A stretch of DNA of 64,000 nucleotides from assembly GCF_009695935.1 (NCBI RefSeq), contig NZ_VUMY01000004.1, positions 89,164-153,163 on the forward strand, written 5' to 3'. The position numbers were made by a program, and so were the translations under genes. Under the pieces are notes generated by a model. The model was not told the origin of the DNA, did no database searches, and saw only the letters and a program-made list of their open reading frames with translations. The stretch is from Mobiluncus porci. GTDB taxonomy: Bacteria; Actinomycetota; Actinomycetes; Actinomycetales; Actinomycetaceae. This document shows, in pieces, positions 19,501 through 26,702 of the stretch (the first letter of the stretch is position 1; each line of letters starts with the position of its first letter).

Positions 19501-20338
19501 GATTGCTGGCTCCGACCGCTACGCGACTTCGGTGGCGGTGAACCAGGCTACGGAGCCGCTCATCGGTGCGTCCCCCCAGAAACCGCTTCATCTCTATGTG
19601 GCTGACGGCATCGGATTCCCTGATGCCTTGGCGGCTGGCGCGGCTGCGGGTCGCGTGGGTGGCTTGATGCTCCTGAGCAGGGGAACCACCTTGGATCCGC
19701 AGACCTACAACTACATCTCGAACCTCGGCCAGACTCGCCCCTTGAAGATTACGGCAGTCGGCGGGCCTGCGGTGACAGCCATCAAGAACACTCCGTGGCC
19801 GACCACGATGAGCGTCGAGATTGACCCGGTGATGGGTTCGGATCGCTATGAGACCGCGGCGAAACTTTCCACCACTTTGCCGGGAACCACCGCGGCAGTC
19901 CTCGCGACGGGAGAAAAGTTCGCGGATGCTTTGGCGGGCGGGTCGCTGGCTGTGGATCAAAATGCGGCGCTGGTTTTGACGAAGTCCAAGGAACTTCCGA
20001 ATGCGGCCTACCAGTCTCTGCAACGCTACGGTTCAGAAAAGACCATCGTGGTGGGCGGGCCGGCAGCGGTTTCCGCTAAGGTTGCCGAACTCGTCAACGG
20101 CGCGACCCTGAAGAATCCGGACAGCGTCAACATCGAAGGCACTCTGGCGGCTCGCGAGCAGGTGAAGGCCGCTGTCGCAGCGAAGGCTCTCGAGGATCAG
20201 AAGAACGCGCTGGAAACGGTGAAGGGAATGATCAAGAACGGATCGGATCTCCAAAGTGTTATGAACCAGCTCGGGATTGGGTCTGTTGACCAACTCGCGA
20301 AACTGCTCAGCCAACCGGCGGGGACTTACGGGACGTGA
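16523..20338 (+). CDS. Large secreted surface protein: trypsin-like domain, coiled coil, cell-wall-binding repeats
   Basis: About 1270 residues. The GTG at 16523 follows GAGGAGG by five bases; an upstream ATG would add seven residues. A signal peptide (AGIVIACAAGLTFVGIAPANA) is followed by a trypsin-like domain whose catalytic positions look lost: LTSSDC replaces LTAAHC, WGLSIVQL replaces D-I-A-L, and KELGSPV replaces GDSGGPV. Then comes a long charged helical region (about residues 420-850), an Ala/Lys-rich helix, and C-terminal cell-wall-binding repeat 2 modules (SDRYATSVAVN, FPDALAAGAAAG, GSDRYETAAKLS, FADALAGGSLA, VVGGPAAVS) that would hold it on the wall. The coiled-coil part is AT-richer. 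It is a probable adhesin or structural protein. Confidence 0.85.
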   Translation: MENHVLRKMRRAGIVIACAAGLTFVGIAPANALSGQGWQTSDLGKNGTAVAQLAVPKGDGTIGYKYCSGVLVKPNEVLTSSDCFSFSNDPYHDVFARESTTTEDNLATKTARVTFGKDAEQNNKSQDRVYFSVRVETPASSAWGLSIVQLDRPVTGITPVSKASGITKDGTIGNLLGWETTDFVPMPGAIPTTITSNDKNIAYRALSGYEVSPLTWEQFEATGKSIPEIDMPSAGDKTAVVPGFRVKGIRVSKENTKELGSPVVTTDGKLQGILVGYDKNGQAVFLDAGEPNISDWIYRAHTQRILEKKEKVSSEKALSGQYKDLRDLMCGNPAASDMKTFESYAITNGNSTNNSINTHNEYVTNLGRPEFKYAHTDNHAPNYPVTSTNDPSYIKDISKDAPTLQAMCQPGGENRKLDLVTMYQRAITEEQHYQVERGKIQKKVTDAEIAKNLAEQAYKTAQTEEAKAYSYYKVDISDSTNKKKWEDAVANTKAKKTDMEGKVKEYNVLLELQEQVVKSLDPVVSDALGAVKNGMLELEAKVEAAQNDWADKDDAFRKAYDDAMSKYLAELKKKADNAVKAEENTTYCIGHPDDTKCGDPKGYPKAYERVNQSILDKDPYSEYLVLGGGKDQVERDLGAYAEPLNQTVPIMLEARYQIWNMTRMTDMLKKGAVLNPADKEAMRQEIMELLDKQEELKNQISTANGKMQEAATNLKKSYETVPEALKNYLKEKGYDQVIQDFNNANLAYNGAKTDLKNLDQVRDELPDAATTTQMDSLLNKASKSYANLMDILDQVTAATNKLSELNAISELAKKGLIKDDDDPTAGMTPAEKEKYEKEQAAKKAAEEAAAKKAADAAAKKAEAEAKKAAAEAEKKAKADEKRLAKALSKNTLRAEGANRVLTSIAAWKIGKFPGDSLVLVDGNVHADGLSATPFAAGLKAPILLTQWKTGLEPALMDQIKASGKKKLYLVGWQVPMTPYDEFELRDAGIDIIRIAGSDRYATSVAVNQATEPLIGASPQKPLHLYVADGIGFPDALAAGAAAGRVGGLMLLSRGTTLDPQTYNYISNLGQTRPLKITAVGGPAVTAIKNTPWPTTMSVEIDPVMGSDRYETAAKLSTTLPGTTAAVLATGEKFADALAGGSLAVDQNAALVLTKSKELPNAAYQSLQRYGSEKTIVVGGPAAVSAKVAELVNGATLKNPDSVNIEGTLAAREQVKAAVAAKALEDQKNALETVKGMIKNGSDLQSVMNQLGIGSVDQLAKLLSQPAGTYGT

Positions 20339-20711
20339 ACTACTGCAGGGACTGCGACTCGCTCAACAGTCGCTGACCTTCCCGGAAGTGGCTGGAACTC
20401 GGTTCCGAATCCGACTAACTCCTGATTCCTGATTAGGCAATGGCTTCGGGTGTCGCCCTTGGGGCGGCACCCGAGCTTTTTGCGGGCGGCAAGTCAATCT
20501 GATTGTAATCACTGTGCACGAATGTACGGTTATCCTCACGGAGCCGTTACCACTGGAAACTTGAAAACTCTGCTGCCTGGGGTTTTGTTCTGAAACCGAG
20601 GTTGGGAGAAACTGGTTTCGGTCTAACGCCGTACGCTCGTGAACGCTTCGGGCGAGAAAACGCCGGAATCGAGACAAGAAAAACCGAATCTAGCGCGGCA
20701 GGCGACCAGGA
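20339..20711. other. Gene-free stretch after the surface-protein gene
   Basis: Apart from the terminator at 20444-20481 I see no gene or RNA. Weak short ORFs here have no recognisable content. Confidence 0.5.
20444..20481 (+). terminator. Intrinsic terminator of the surface-protein gene
   Basis: CGGGTGTCGCCC (20447-20458) pairs with GGGCGGCACCCG (20462-20473, one G-U pair) and is followed by AGCTTTTT. It lies about 110 bases after the stop. Confidence 0.8.
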
Positions 20712-21854
20712 TCAGGCCATGATTGGCGTCGCGGTCAACGGATAGGGCTCATCGCGCGGGGGCAACACACGCGCCAGAATCCCGCCAATCACGCTAGCCA
20801 CCACGAGCATGCTCGTTAGAATCGAAGCCGCCACCAGTTGAGCCGCATCGGCTCCGAAAGGCACTGCGAAGAATCCCGAAAAGACTGCAACCGCAAGAAT
20901 CGCCCCGACCTCCGGCCCGAGAATAACCCCGATAGCCGCCGCGGTTACAAGCGTCCCGAGCAAGACCAATAAGACAGCTCCGCCATTGGTGACTGCCGTC
21001 GAGGGAAGAAGCTGCGTTCGCTCCAGGAATCCTGCCAGCAGCCACCCGCCGGCGACAACGGAGGCCAGGTAACCGAGAATCGCCACGGCTCGCCAGCCGG
21101 CCTCCGCCAGCCAGCCCGGTCGCGAACCCTGGAGGAAACCAGCAACCAGCACGGCTACGAAAACCACTCCTGCGAGGTCGTCAATCCCCACGGGTAAAGC
21201 CAGAATCGCCACCAATAAGCCCAGCCCGAGAATCCCCGGCAGAGCCAAGGTCTTCACGGCGTCGCCCTTCGAGGCGCTGCGCTTAGTACGTCCCTCCTCG
21301 GTCACCTCGGCAGTCGCCTTTGCGGTAGTCTTCCAGGACTCGCCGTCCTGAGACTTCATCTTTTTGAGCGTCATCTGGCTGATTTTCGGCGCCGAACCGA
21401 GCGAGACAACGGCGGCTATCCCGCCTACCACAAATAAAATCACCAACATCTGCAACAGGAGGAAATGGTTATCAACCATCCCGCGCATCCCGGCGACCAA
21501 AACCAGCGCCACCACAGTCAGCGGCAAACCGTGAAACGACCAAGCCCAGGCACTGCGGCGTGCAGGCGTGACCTGTCGTCCGGCAAGGACATAGAGAGCA
21601 GAAAACCACCTTTCCATCAGTCCGGATTCAATCGTGACCGCCGCGGTTCCGACCCAAACTAGGAGCGCTAGGAAGGAAAAATTGTTGAATGGAGAGATGA
21701 GCTGGAGGCCGACAGTGACGAGAGTTCCGGAACCTTCGAGAACCATTGTCCCGAGCAACGCCGGAAGTCCCAGCGCGACGAAAATCGGCACGCGCACGGC
21801 CACGAGCAGGAGCGCGACGACAATAACTGCAATAGCGACAATCCACACGGTCAT
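20712..21854 (-). CDS. Polytopic membrane protein, TRAP large-subunit (DctM)-like
   Basis: A 380-residue protein with many transmembrane helices. The N-terminus (VALLLVAVRVPIFVALGLPALLG) and the re-entrant FLALLVWVGTAAVTIESGLMERWF resemble the DctM subunit of TRAP secondary transporters, as does NNFSFL before it. It is shorter than typical DctM (about 425) and has a charged cytoplasmic loop of about 50 residues in the middle (KMKSQDGESW...), so identity is uncertain. It overlaps the upstream DctQ-like gene by four bases. No solute-binding DctP gene is nearby. An unrelated membrane protein pair remains possible. Confidence 0.5.
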   Translation of the reverse strand: MTVWIVAIAVIVVALLLVAVRVPIFVALGLPALLGTMVLEGSGTLVTVGLQLISPFNNFSFLALLVWVGTAAVTIESGLMERWFSALYVLAGRQVTPARRSAWAWSFHGLPLTVVALVLVAGMRGMVDNHFLLLQMLVILFVVGGIAAVVSLGSAPKISQMTLKKMKSQDGESWKTTAKATAEVTEEGRTKRSASKGDAVKTLALPGILGLGLLVAILALPVGIDDLAGVVFVAVLVAGFLQGSRPGWLAEAGWRAVAILGYLASVVAGGWLLAGFLERTQLLPSTAVTNGGAVLLVLLGTLVTAAAIGVILGPEVGAILAVAVFSGFFAVPFGADAAQLVAASILTSMLVVASVIGGILARVLPPRDEPYPLTATPIMA

Positions 21855-22780
21855 TTGCGGCCCCCTTTCTTTCCGGCTTTGCCTCCGTCGGGGGACACTG
21901 CTTTGATTTTCACGCCTTTGAGCGCGGGGGGAGACGGAGGACTCGGGGTAGCCTGGGTCTTCGGAGGTGTCTGGCTCGCAGCCGCGCCGCAGCGGGAGGA
22001 ATCGGGCGCTGCTGTGGCGGGATTCTCGGTTCGGGTGGGGCGAGAGGTGCCGGTGGCGATGGTGGTGGAGGAACCGCTGGAGGCTCTGAGGGAACGCGGC
22101 AGTCGCGACGACTTGGGCTGGCGGGGCGCTTTGGGACGCCGCGCCGCCTTCGTCTTTCGTGAGTCAGTTGATTTCGCGGCAGCAGTTTGCTGACCCCTCT
22201 GAGTATGCTCCCGCGCCTGGTTGTCCGGCAAGTCATTAATGGCGTTCAACAAGCGCCTCGCACCGGAGACGAGAGCCACAATTCCGAAGGCGAGTGCGGG
22301 AAGAAGCACGAGAGACATCGGGATTCCGACGATCATCATTTTTTGGTCAGCGGAGGAAACCAACGAAACCCCGGAAAGGAGCGTGAGAAACAACCCGAAA
22401 AGAACCAGCGCGGCGGATTCGATGAGTTCTTGAAGTGAAGTGCGTTGGTCTGGATTTCCGATGCGAGCCATGCCGAGAGTAAACAGGGCTGCGGCTAGCG
22501 TCAAATAGGCAACCCAAGCGCCGAGAATCCCTGAGAACTGCTCGGCAGCGAGCATCAGGAGAATCACAGGGGAGTCCTGGTAGCCGAACCAAACCTCAGG
22601 ACTGGGGAGTTTCAGTCCGCCCGGCCCGAGGTAGGAAACGCGGCCCACCAGGTGCAGGCTAGTGAGGATGGCACCAACAGCGGCCACCCCAAGCGTGATG
22701 TAGCCAAGGATACGCTGCCAACTAGGGAGCCCCGAGGATTTTTCGGCCGGTTCAGCTGGTTCGGCTGGTTTTTCTTCCAC
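21851..22780 (-). CDS. Membrane protein with long basic tail, TRAP small-subunit (DctQ)-like
   Basis: A 309-residue protein: a short Glu/Pro-rich N-terminus, about four transmembrane helices, and a cytoplasmic tail of roughly 110 residues rich in Lys, Arg, Pro and Ser. The last helix (MIVGIPMSLVLLPALAFGIVAL) resembles the end of DctQ subunits, and the helix count and coupling (ATGA) to a DctM-like gene agree. The tail is not part of DctQ and is low complexity. The start at 22780 is the first ATG; no strong ribosome-binding site was noted. Confidence 0.45.
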   Translation of the reverse strand: MEEKPAEPAEPAEKSSGLPSWQRILGYITLGVAAVGAILTSLHLVGRVSYLGPGGLKLPSPEVWFGYQDSPVILLMLAAEQFSGILGAWVAYLTLAAALFTLGMARIGNPDQRTSLQELIESAALVLFGLFLTLLSGVSLVSSADQKMMIVGIPMSLVLLPALAFGIVALVSGARRLLNAINDLPDNQAREHTQRGQQTAAAKSTDSRKTKAARRPKAPRQPKSSRLPRSLRASSGSSTTIATGTSRPTRTENPATAAPDSSRCGAAASQTPPKTQATPSPPSPPALKGVKIKAVSPDGGKAGKKGGRK

Positions 22781-22824
22781 CCCTTGATTTTAGCCTGTCG
22801 AGTCACGACATTCGGGGATTTGGC

Positions 22825-22859
22825 TTTTTACCAACGGGGACGGGCCAATTTGGTAAAAA
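22825..22859 (+). repeat. TTACCA-type palindrome, copy 1
   Basis: TTTTTACCAA (22825-22834) pairs with TTGGTAAAAA (22850-22859); the loop is CGGGGACGGGCCAAT. Confidence 0.7.
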
Positions 22860-22973
22860 TCTGAGGTCTAGCGATTGGTCTGCGGTTCCGGTCCGGATTC
22901 GGACTGGGTTTGGTCTGGCTTAGTTCGGGTAGAAGCGGAGAGATTTAGAACGGTTCGAAGCGGCGCGTTTCAG

Positions 22974-23005
22974 ATTTACCATTTGGCCCGTCCCCATTGG
23001 TAAAT
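22974..23005 (-). repeat. TTACCA-type palindrome, copy 2, inverted
   Basis: ATTTACCA (22974-22981) pairs with TGGTAAAT (22998-23005). Its loop is the reverse complement of the loop of copy 1 apart from end differences, so the two are opposite-orientation copies of one element. Confidence 0.7.
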
Positions 23006-23042
23006 TTCTTGGGAAAGCAGCGACCGTATTAAAAGAGTAAGA

Positions 23043-23069
23043 TTAGCAATCGAAGGTTCCGAGTGCTAA
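23043..23069 (+). promoter_or_regulatory. CIRCE operator for HrcA
   Basis: TTAGCAATC-N9-GAGTGCTAA matches the CIRCE consensus TTAGCACTC-N9-GAGTGCTAA with one mismatch in the left half. It lies 40 bases before hrcA, so hrcA-dnaJ should be repressed by HrcA and induced by heat shock. Confidence 0.93.
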
Positions 23070-23109
23070 CCGGAGGAAAAACCCGAAGACACCTGAAAAG
23101 GAGGCGAGG

Positions 23110-24192
23110 ATGAGCATGGATAAGGCCGGAGATAGGCGGCTTGATGTCCTGCGCGCCATCGTCTCCGATTATGTCGAAACCCAGGAACCGGTCGGCTCGA
23201 AGGCCCTCGTCGAGCGACATTCCCTCGGGGTCTCCGCCGCGACCATCCGGAACGACATGGCCGTCCTCGAGGAGGAAGGCCTCATTCGCCAACCCCACAC
23301 TTCCGCCGGCCGCATCCCGACCGACAAGGGCTATCGCTTCTTCGTCGACCAAATCGACCAAATCAAGCCGCTGTCCGCTCCGGAACGCCGCGCCATCACG
23401 GAGTTCTTTGAACAAGCGGTCGGGCTCGAGGATGTGATGGAACGCACGGTTCGCCTCCTCGCGCACTTGACTCATCAAACGGCAATGATCGAATTTCCGG
23501 CGTTTAGCCAGTCGGGCCTAAGGCATCTGGAACTGGTGCCGCTCGGGAGCGGCGGGGCTGGGGCCACCGCCGCGACGCCCGTCATCAAAAAGGTTCTCGC
23601 GATTGTGATTTCTTTGACCGGGCGGGTTGACCAAATTCTCGTGGATCTTCCGACGTCCCTTAGTGAAAACACCTTGAACGAACTGGCGACCCCGCTCGAA
23701 AACTTGTTCGGAGAAACCTCCACGGACCAACCCGACTCTAGCCGCACCAATCAAGACATCGAAGCATGGCTTTCCACCCTTTCCGACCCCGACACTCGCG
23801 AAAGCGCGCAGATTCTCGCTGAAGCCATCGCCACCGCGCTCGCCCAAGGCCAAGCCGAGACCCGCATTGTCCTCGCCGGCATGGCAAACCTGTCTCGCGC
23901 CGGAGACTTCCAAGACACACTGACCCCGCTGGTCGAAGCCCTTGAGGAACAGGTCGTGCTGCTGAATCTTTTCAACGAGATGCGTGAGCCCGAGGCTGTT
24001 TCCGTCATTATTGGCCAAGAGTCCGGTCACGAAGTCCTGCGCGACACAGCCATCGTGTCCTCGCGCTACGACGCGACCGGCGCAAGCGCGGCCCACGTCG
24101 GGGTGATTGGACCGACCCGCATGGACTACCCTGGTTCTATGTCGGCGGTAAGAGCGGTCGCGCGGTATCTGTCACGATTTTTGCATCAATAA
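23110..24192 (+). CDS. hrcA: Heat-inducible transcription repressor HrcA
   Basis: Represses heat-shock genes through CIRCE. The 360-residue protein has the winged-helix N-terminus (LDVLRAIVSDYVETQEPVGS, ATIRNDMAVLEEEGLI, HTSAGRIPTDKGYR) and the GAF-like dimer domain ending in IGPTRMDYPGSMSAVRAV. Length is normal. The ATG follows GGAGGCGAGG. A CIRCE site directly upstream shows autoregulation. dnaJ follows 46 bases downstream. Confidence 0.97.
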   Translation: MSMDKAGDRRLDVLRAIVSDYVETQEPVGSKALVERHSLGVSAATIRNDMAVLEEEGLIRQPHTSAGRIPTDKGYRFFVDQIDQIKPLSAPERRAITEFFEQAVGLEDVMERTVRLLAHLTHQTAMIEFPAFSQSGLRHLELVPLGSGGAGATAATPVIKKVLAIVISLTGRVDQILVDLPTSLSENTLNELATPLENLFGETSTDQPDSSRTNQDIEAWLSTLSDPDTRESAQILAEAIATALAQGQAETRIVLAGMANLSRAGDFQDTLTPLVEALEEQVVLLNLFNEMREPEAVSVIIGQESGHEVLRDTAIVSSRYDATGASAAHVGVIGPTRMDYPGSMSAVRAVARYLSRFLHQ

Positions 24193-24238
24193 TCAATAGC
24201 ATCAAGAGATTGTCGATTCACTAAAGAGAAAGAAAAAG

Positions 24239-25441
24239 TTGAGCGATTACTACGAGACCCTGGGTGTGAGCCGAAACGCGACCCAAGACGAGATCAAGAA
24301 GGCTTACCGCCACCTGGCGCGCAAGCTTCACCCCGACGTCGCCGGACCCGAAGCGGAAGACCAGTTCAAAGAGGTCACGGCCGCTTACGAGGTGCTGTCG
24401 AATCCCGACAAGCGCGCCCAGTATGACCTCGGCGGTTCCGGCTTCACCGGCATGGGCGGGGCTAGCGCGGCGGGCTTCGGCTTCGCGGACATTCTCCAAG
24501 AATTCTTCAACGCTGCCAGCGGGGGAGGCGGGCCGACCCCGCGCGGATCGCGCGGCCAAGACATCCTGACGACTATCGACGTCTCCTTGGAAGACGTGGC
24601 TTTCGGAGCCACTCGCGAGTTGAAGATCAACACTTTTGTAAAGTGCAAGACCTGTAAGGGGACTTGCTGCGCGCCGGGAACCCATCCCGAGACCTGTAAG
24701 ACCTGTGGCGGGTCGGGGACAGTGCAAAGGATGGCGCGTTCGTTCTTGGGTCAGGTAATGACCACAGCACCCTGCCAGACTTGCGGCGGCCACGGGACGG
24801 TGATTGCCCACCCGTGTCCGGACTGCTCCGGGGAGGGGCGCGTGCGGGCGACGCGGAAGATTAAGGTCGAGGTGCCGGCCGGTGTCGAAAACGGGACGCG
24901 GATTCGGCTTTCCGGGGAAGGCGAGGCCGGGCCCGCGGGCGGTCCTGGGGGTGACCTCTATGTCGAGATTCACGAGTTGCCCCACCAGGTTCTCCAGCGT
25001 CGCGGTGATGACCTGCATACTCGCCTGCGGATTCCGATGACGGCCGCGGCTTTGGGGACGAAGTTTGAGCTGGAGACTTTGGACGGGAAACGGACGATTA
25101 CGGTCGATCCGGGCTCCCAGCCGGACGGGGTCATCAACCTGAAAGGCCTCGGGGTAGGGCGTCTTCAACGTGCGGGCCGCGGGGATTTGTATGTTCACCT
25201 AGACGTCGAGGTGCCGACCGATTTGGATCGGCGACAGCGGGAGCTTTTGGTTGAGCTGGCGCGGCTTCGTGGGGAGGACAGTGAGGGATTTATTGACGCT
25301 GCCGCCGGGGGGCCGACTGGGGCTGGCGGGGCTGGTTTCGGCGGGTCCGGTTTCAGCGGGTCTGGCGCGGGTGGCTCCACCGGCGCAGGCAGTGCGGGCG
25401 GCTCGAGTGGTTCCGGGGCGCGCCGCCGCAGGGGAAACTAG
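24239..25441 (+). CDS. dnaJ: Chaperone DnaJ
   Basis: Hsp40 co-chaperone of DnaK, 400 residues. J-domain: YYETLGVSRNATQDEIKKAY with the HPD motif in RKLHPDVAG. Then a Gly-rich segment, four zinc-binding repeats (CKTCKGTC, CKTCGGSG, CQTCGGHG, CPDCSGEG) and the substrate-binding domain. The first repeat ends in Cys where Gly is usual (CxxCxGxG) but keeps its zinc cysteines. The C-terminal 50 residues are a Gly/Ser-rich tail not normally present. It starts with TTG, weakly preceded by AAAGAGAAAG. It should be controlled with hrcA. Confidence 0.95.
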   Translation: MSDYYETLGVSRNATQDEIKKAYRHLARKLHPDVAGPEAEDQFKEVTAAYEVLSNPDKRAQYDLGGSGFTGMGGASAAGFGFADILQEFFNAASGGGGPTPRGSRGQDILTTIDVSLEDVAFGATRELKINTFVKCKTCKGTCCAPGTHPETCKTCGGSGTVQRMARSFLGQVMTTAPCQTCGGHGTVIAHPCPDCSGEGRVRATRKIKVEVPAGVENGTRIRLSGEGEAGPAGGPGGDLYVEIHELPHQVLQRRGDDLHTRLRIPMTAAALGTKFELETLDGKRTITVDPGSQPDGVINLKGLGVGRLQRAGRGDLYVHLDVEVPTDLDRRQRELLVELARLRGEDSEGFIDAAAGGPTGAGGAGFGGSGFSGSGAGGSTGAGSAGGSSGSGARRRRGN

Positions 25442-25443
25442 CG

Positions 25444-26475
25444 ATGACGCGGCAGGTCTTCGTAGTTGGCAGTCTCGGACGCGGGTCGGTCGGCGCTAGC
25501 AGTCTTGGACTCAGCGGGCTCGGTCAGGGAGGGACTGGAGTCGGCGTGGCTCGGACGGGTTTCGATTCAACAAGGGATTCTGCTTCAATAAGGGGGGACT
25601 CCTTGGCGGGGCTTTCCTCCGGAGATGAGGTCGAACTCGCCGGAGAAGAAGCCCACCACGCCGCGGTGAAACGCTTGTGCCTAGGTGAGATCGTTGACCT
25701 GGTTGATGGGCTCGGCTCACGGGCGACCGGTGAAGTCGTGAGACTCGGGAAGACTATCCGGATTCGGCTCCTGGACGCGGCTCAGCTCGAGGCAGAACCG
25801 GCATTGCGCTTGACCCTGATCCAGGCACTGGCCAAGGAAAAACGCGACATGCAGGCCTTGGAATCTGCTTGTGAAATCGGGGCGACACGGGTTGTGCCCT
25901 GGGGTGCGGCGCGCTCAGTTTCGCGGTGGGACACGGTTCCGAAGCGGGCCAAGGGTCGAGAAAAGTGGCGGAAACTGGCGCTTTCAGCGATGAAGCAGTC
26001 CCGTCAGTCGCGCCTTGCTGAAATCGGTGAATACGTTGAAAGCGGGGTTGATGTCGCTCGCGGCTACAACGCTGATTCTCCCGACAATCGTCCCGATAGT
26101 AAAACCGTCTTTTCCGAGGTGGAACGCATCATCTCCCGAGGCGGCGTCGTCTTCGTCCTCCACGAGTCCGCAACCGAAAAGCTTTCGTCCCTCCTGGAAG
26201 ACCTCGTTTTCGACTCGGCTACGCCGCCCAGTCAGCCTCTCCCACCAGTCCCCGTCCGGAGTTTGTCGAACGCAGCTCAAGGGGTGCAGCAACAATTACC
26301 CACCGAAATCGCGGTCGTGGTTGGCCCGGAGGGTGGGATCACGGAAGCGGAGCTCGCGGGATTCGAGACGGTGGGGGCGCGGGTCGCTTTGCTCGGACCG
26401 ACGGTGTTGCGCTGTTCGACTGCCGGTCCCGCCGCTCTCGCCGTCATCCAGGCCACCCTCGGCTCCTGGCGGTAG
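25444..26475 (+). CDS. rsmE: 16S rRNA (uracil-N3)-methyltransferase RsmE
   Basis: SPOUT-class enzyme that methylates U1498 of 16S rRNA. The PUA-like N-terminal part (HHAAVKRLCLGEIVDLVDG), LTLIQALAKEKRDMQALE, the SPOUT knot VVVGPEGGITEAELAGF and LLGPTVLRCSTAGPAAL are all present. At 343 residues it exceeds the usual 240-260. Extra segments are an N-terminal Gly/Ser-rich stretch (residues ~12-60) that includes a family E motif at 25564-25580 (translated FDSTRDS) and a linker near residues 255-285. It follows dnaJ after two bases. Confidence 0.94.
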   Translation: MTRQVFVVGSLGRGSVGASSLGLSGLGQGGTGVGVARTGFDSTRDSASIRGDSLAGLSSGDEVELAGEEAHHAAVKRLCLGEIVDLVDGLGSRATGEVVRLGKTIRIRLLDAAQLEAEPALRLTLIQALAKEKRDMQALESACEIGATRVVPWGAARSVSRWDTVPKRAKGREKWRKLALSAMKQSRQSRLAEIGEYVESGVDVARGYNADSPDNRPDSKTVFSEVERIISRGGVVFVLHESATEKLSSLLEDLVFDSATPPSQPLPPVPVRSLSNAAQGVQQQLPTEIAVVVGPEGGITEAELAGFETVGARVALLGPTVLRCSTAGPAALAVIQATLGSWR

Positions 26476-26519
26476 CACTCTGACTATTATTTCGAACGAC
26501 GCGAATAACCACGGCCCCT

Positions 26520-26635
26520 ACGTGAATAACCACAGCAGCATGTTATTTTCGAGGGGCATTTTTCATTTCCCCAGGTCAGGGCAATTCCTCTTGTAGTATG
26601 CTACTATGTCCGGCGTGTCTTGTGGTTATTCACGT
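26520..26635. repeat. Intergenic inverted repeat with 15-bp arms
   Basis: ACGTGAATAACCACA (26520-26534) is perfectly complementary to TGTGGTTATTCACGT (26621-26635). A second GCGAATAACCACG lies just upstream at about 26501. The 86 bases inside include a small GTAG/CTAC hairpin and no gene. It may terminate rsmE transcription or be another small element. Confidence 0.65.
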
Positions 26636-26702
26636 CAGTTAAATGGCTCGGGGGGGGATGGTTTACCCAGGGTGGGGAACTCTTGACTAGAATAGGCAGC
26701 AT

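Larger units (their letters stand above)
22781..23042. other. Intergenic region with two copies of a palindrome
   Basis: No gene is seen. Holds the two related inverted repeats listed separately (22825-22859, 22974-23005), then the hrcA control region. Confidence 0.6.
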
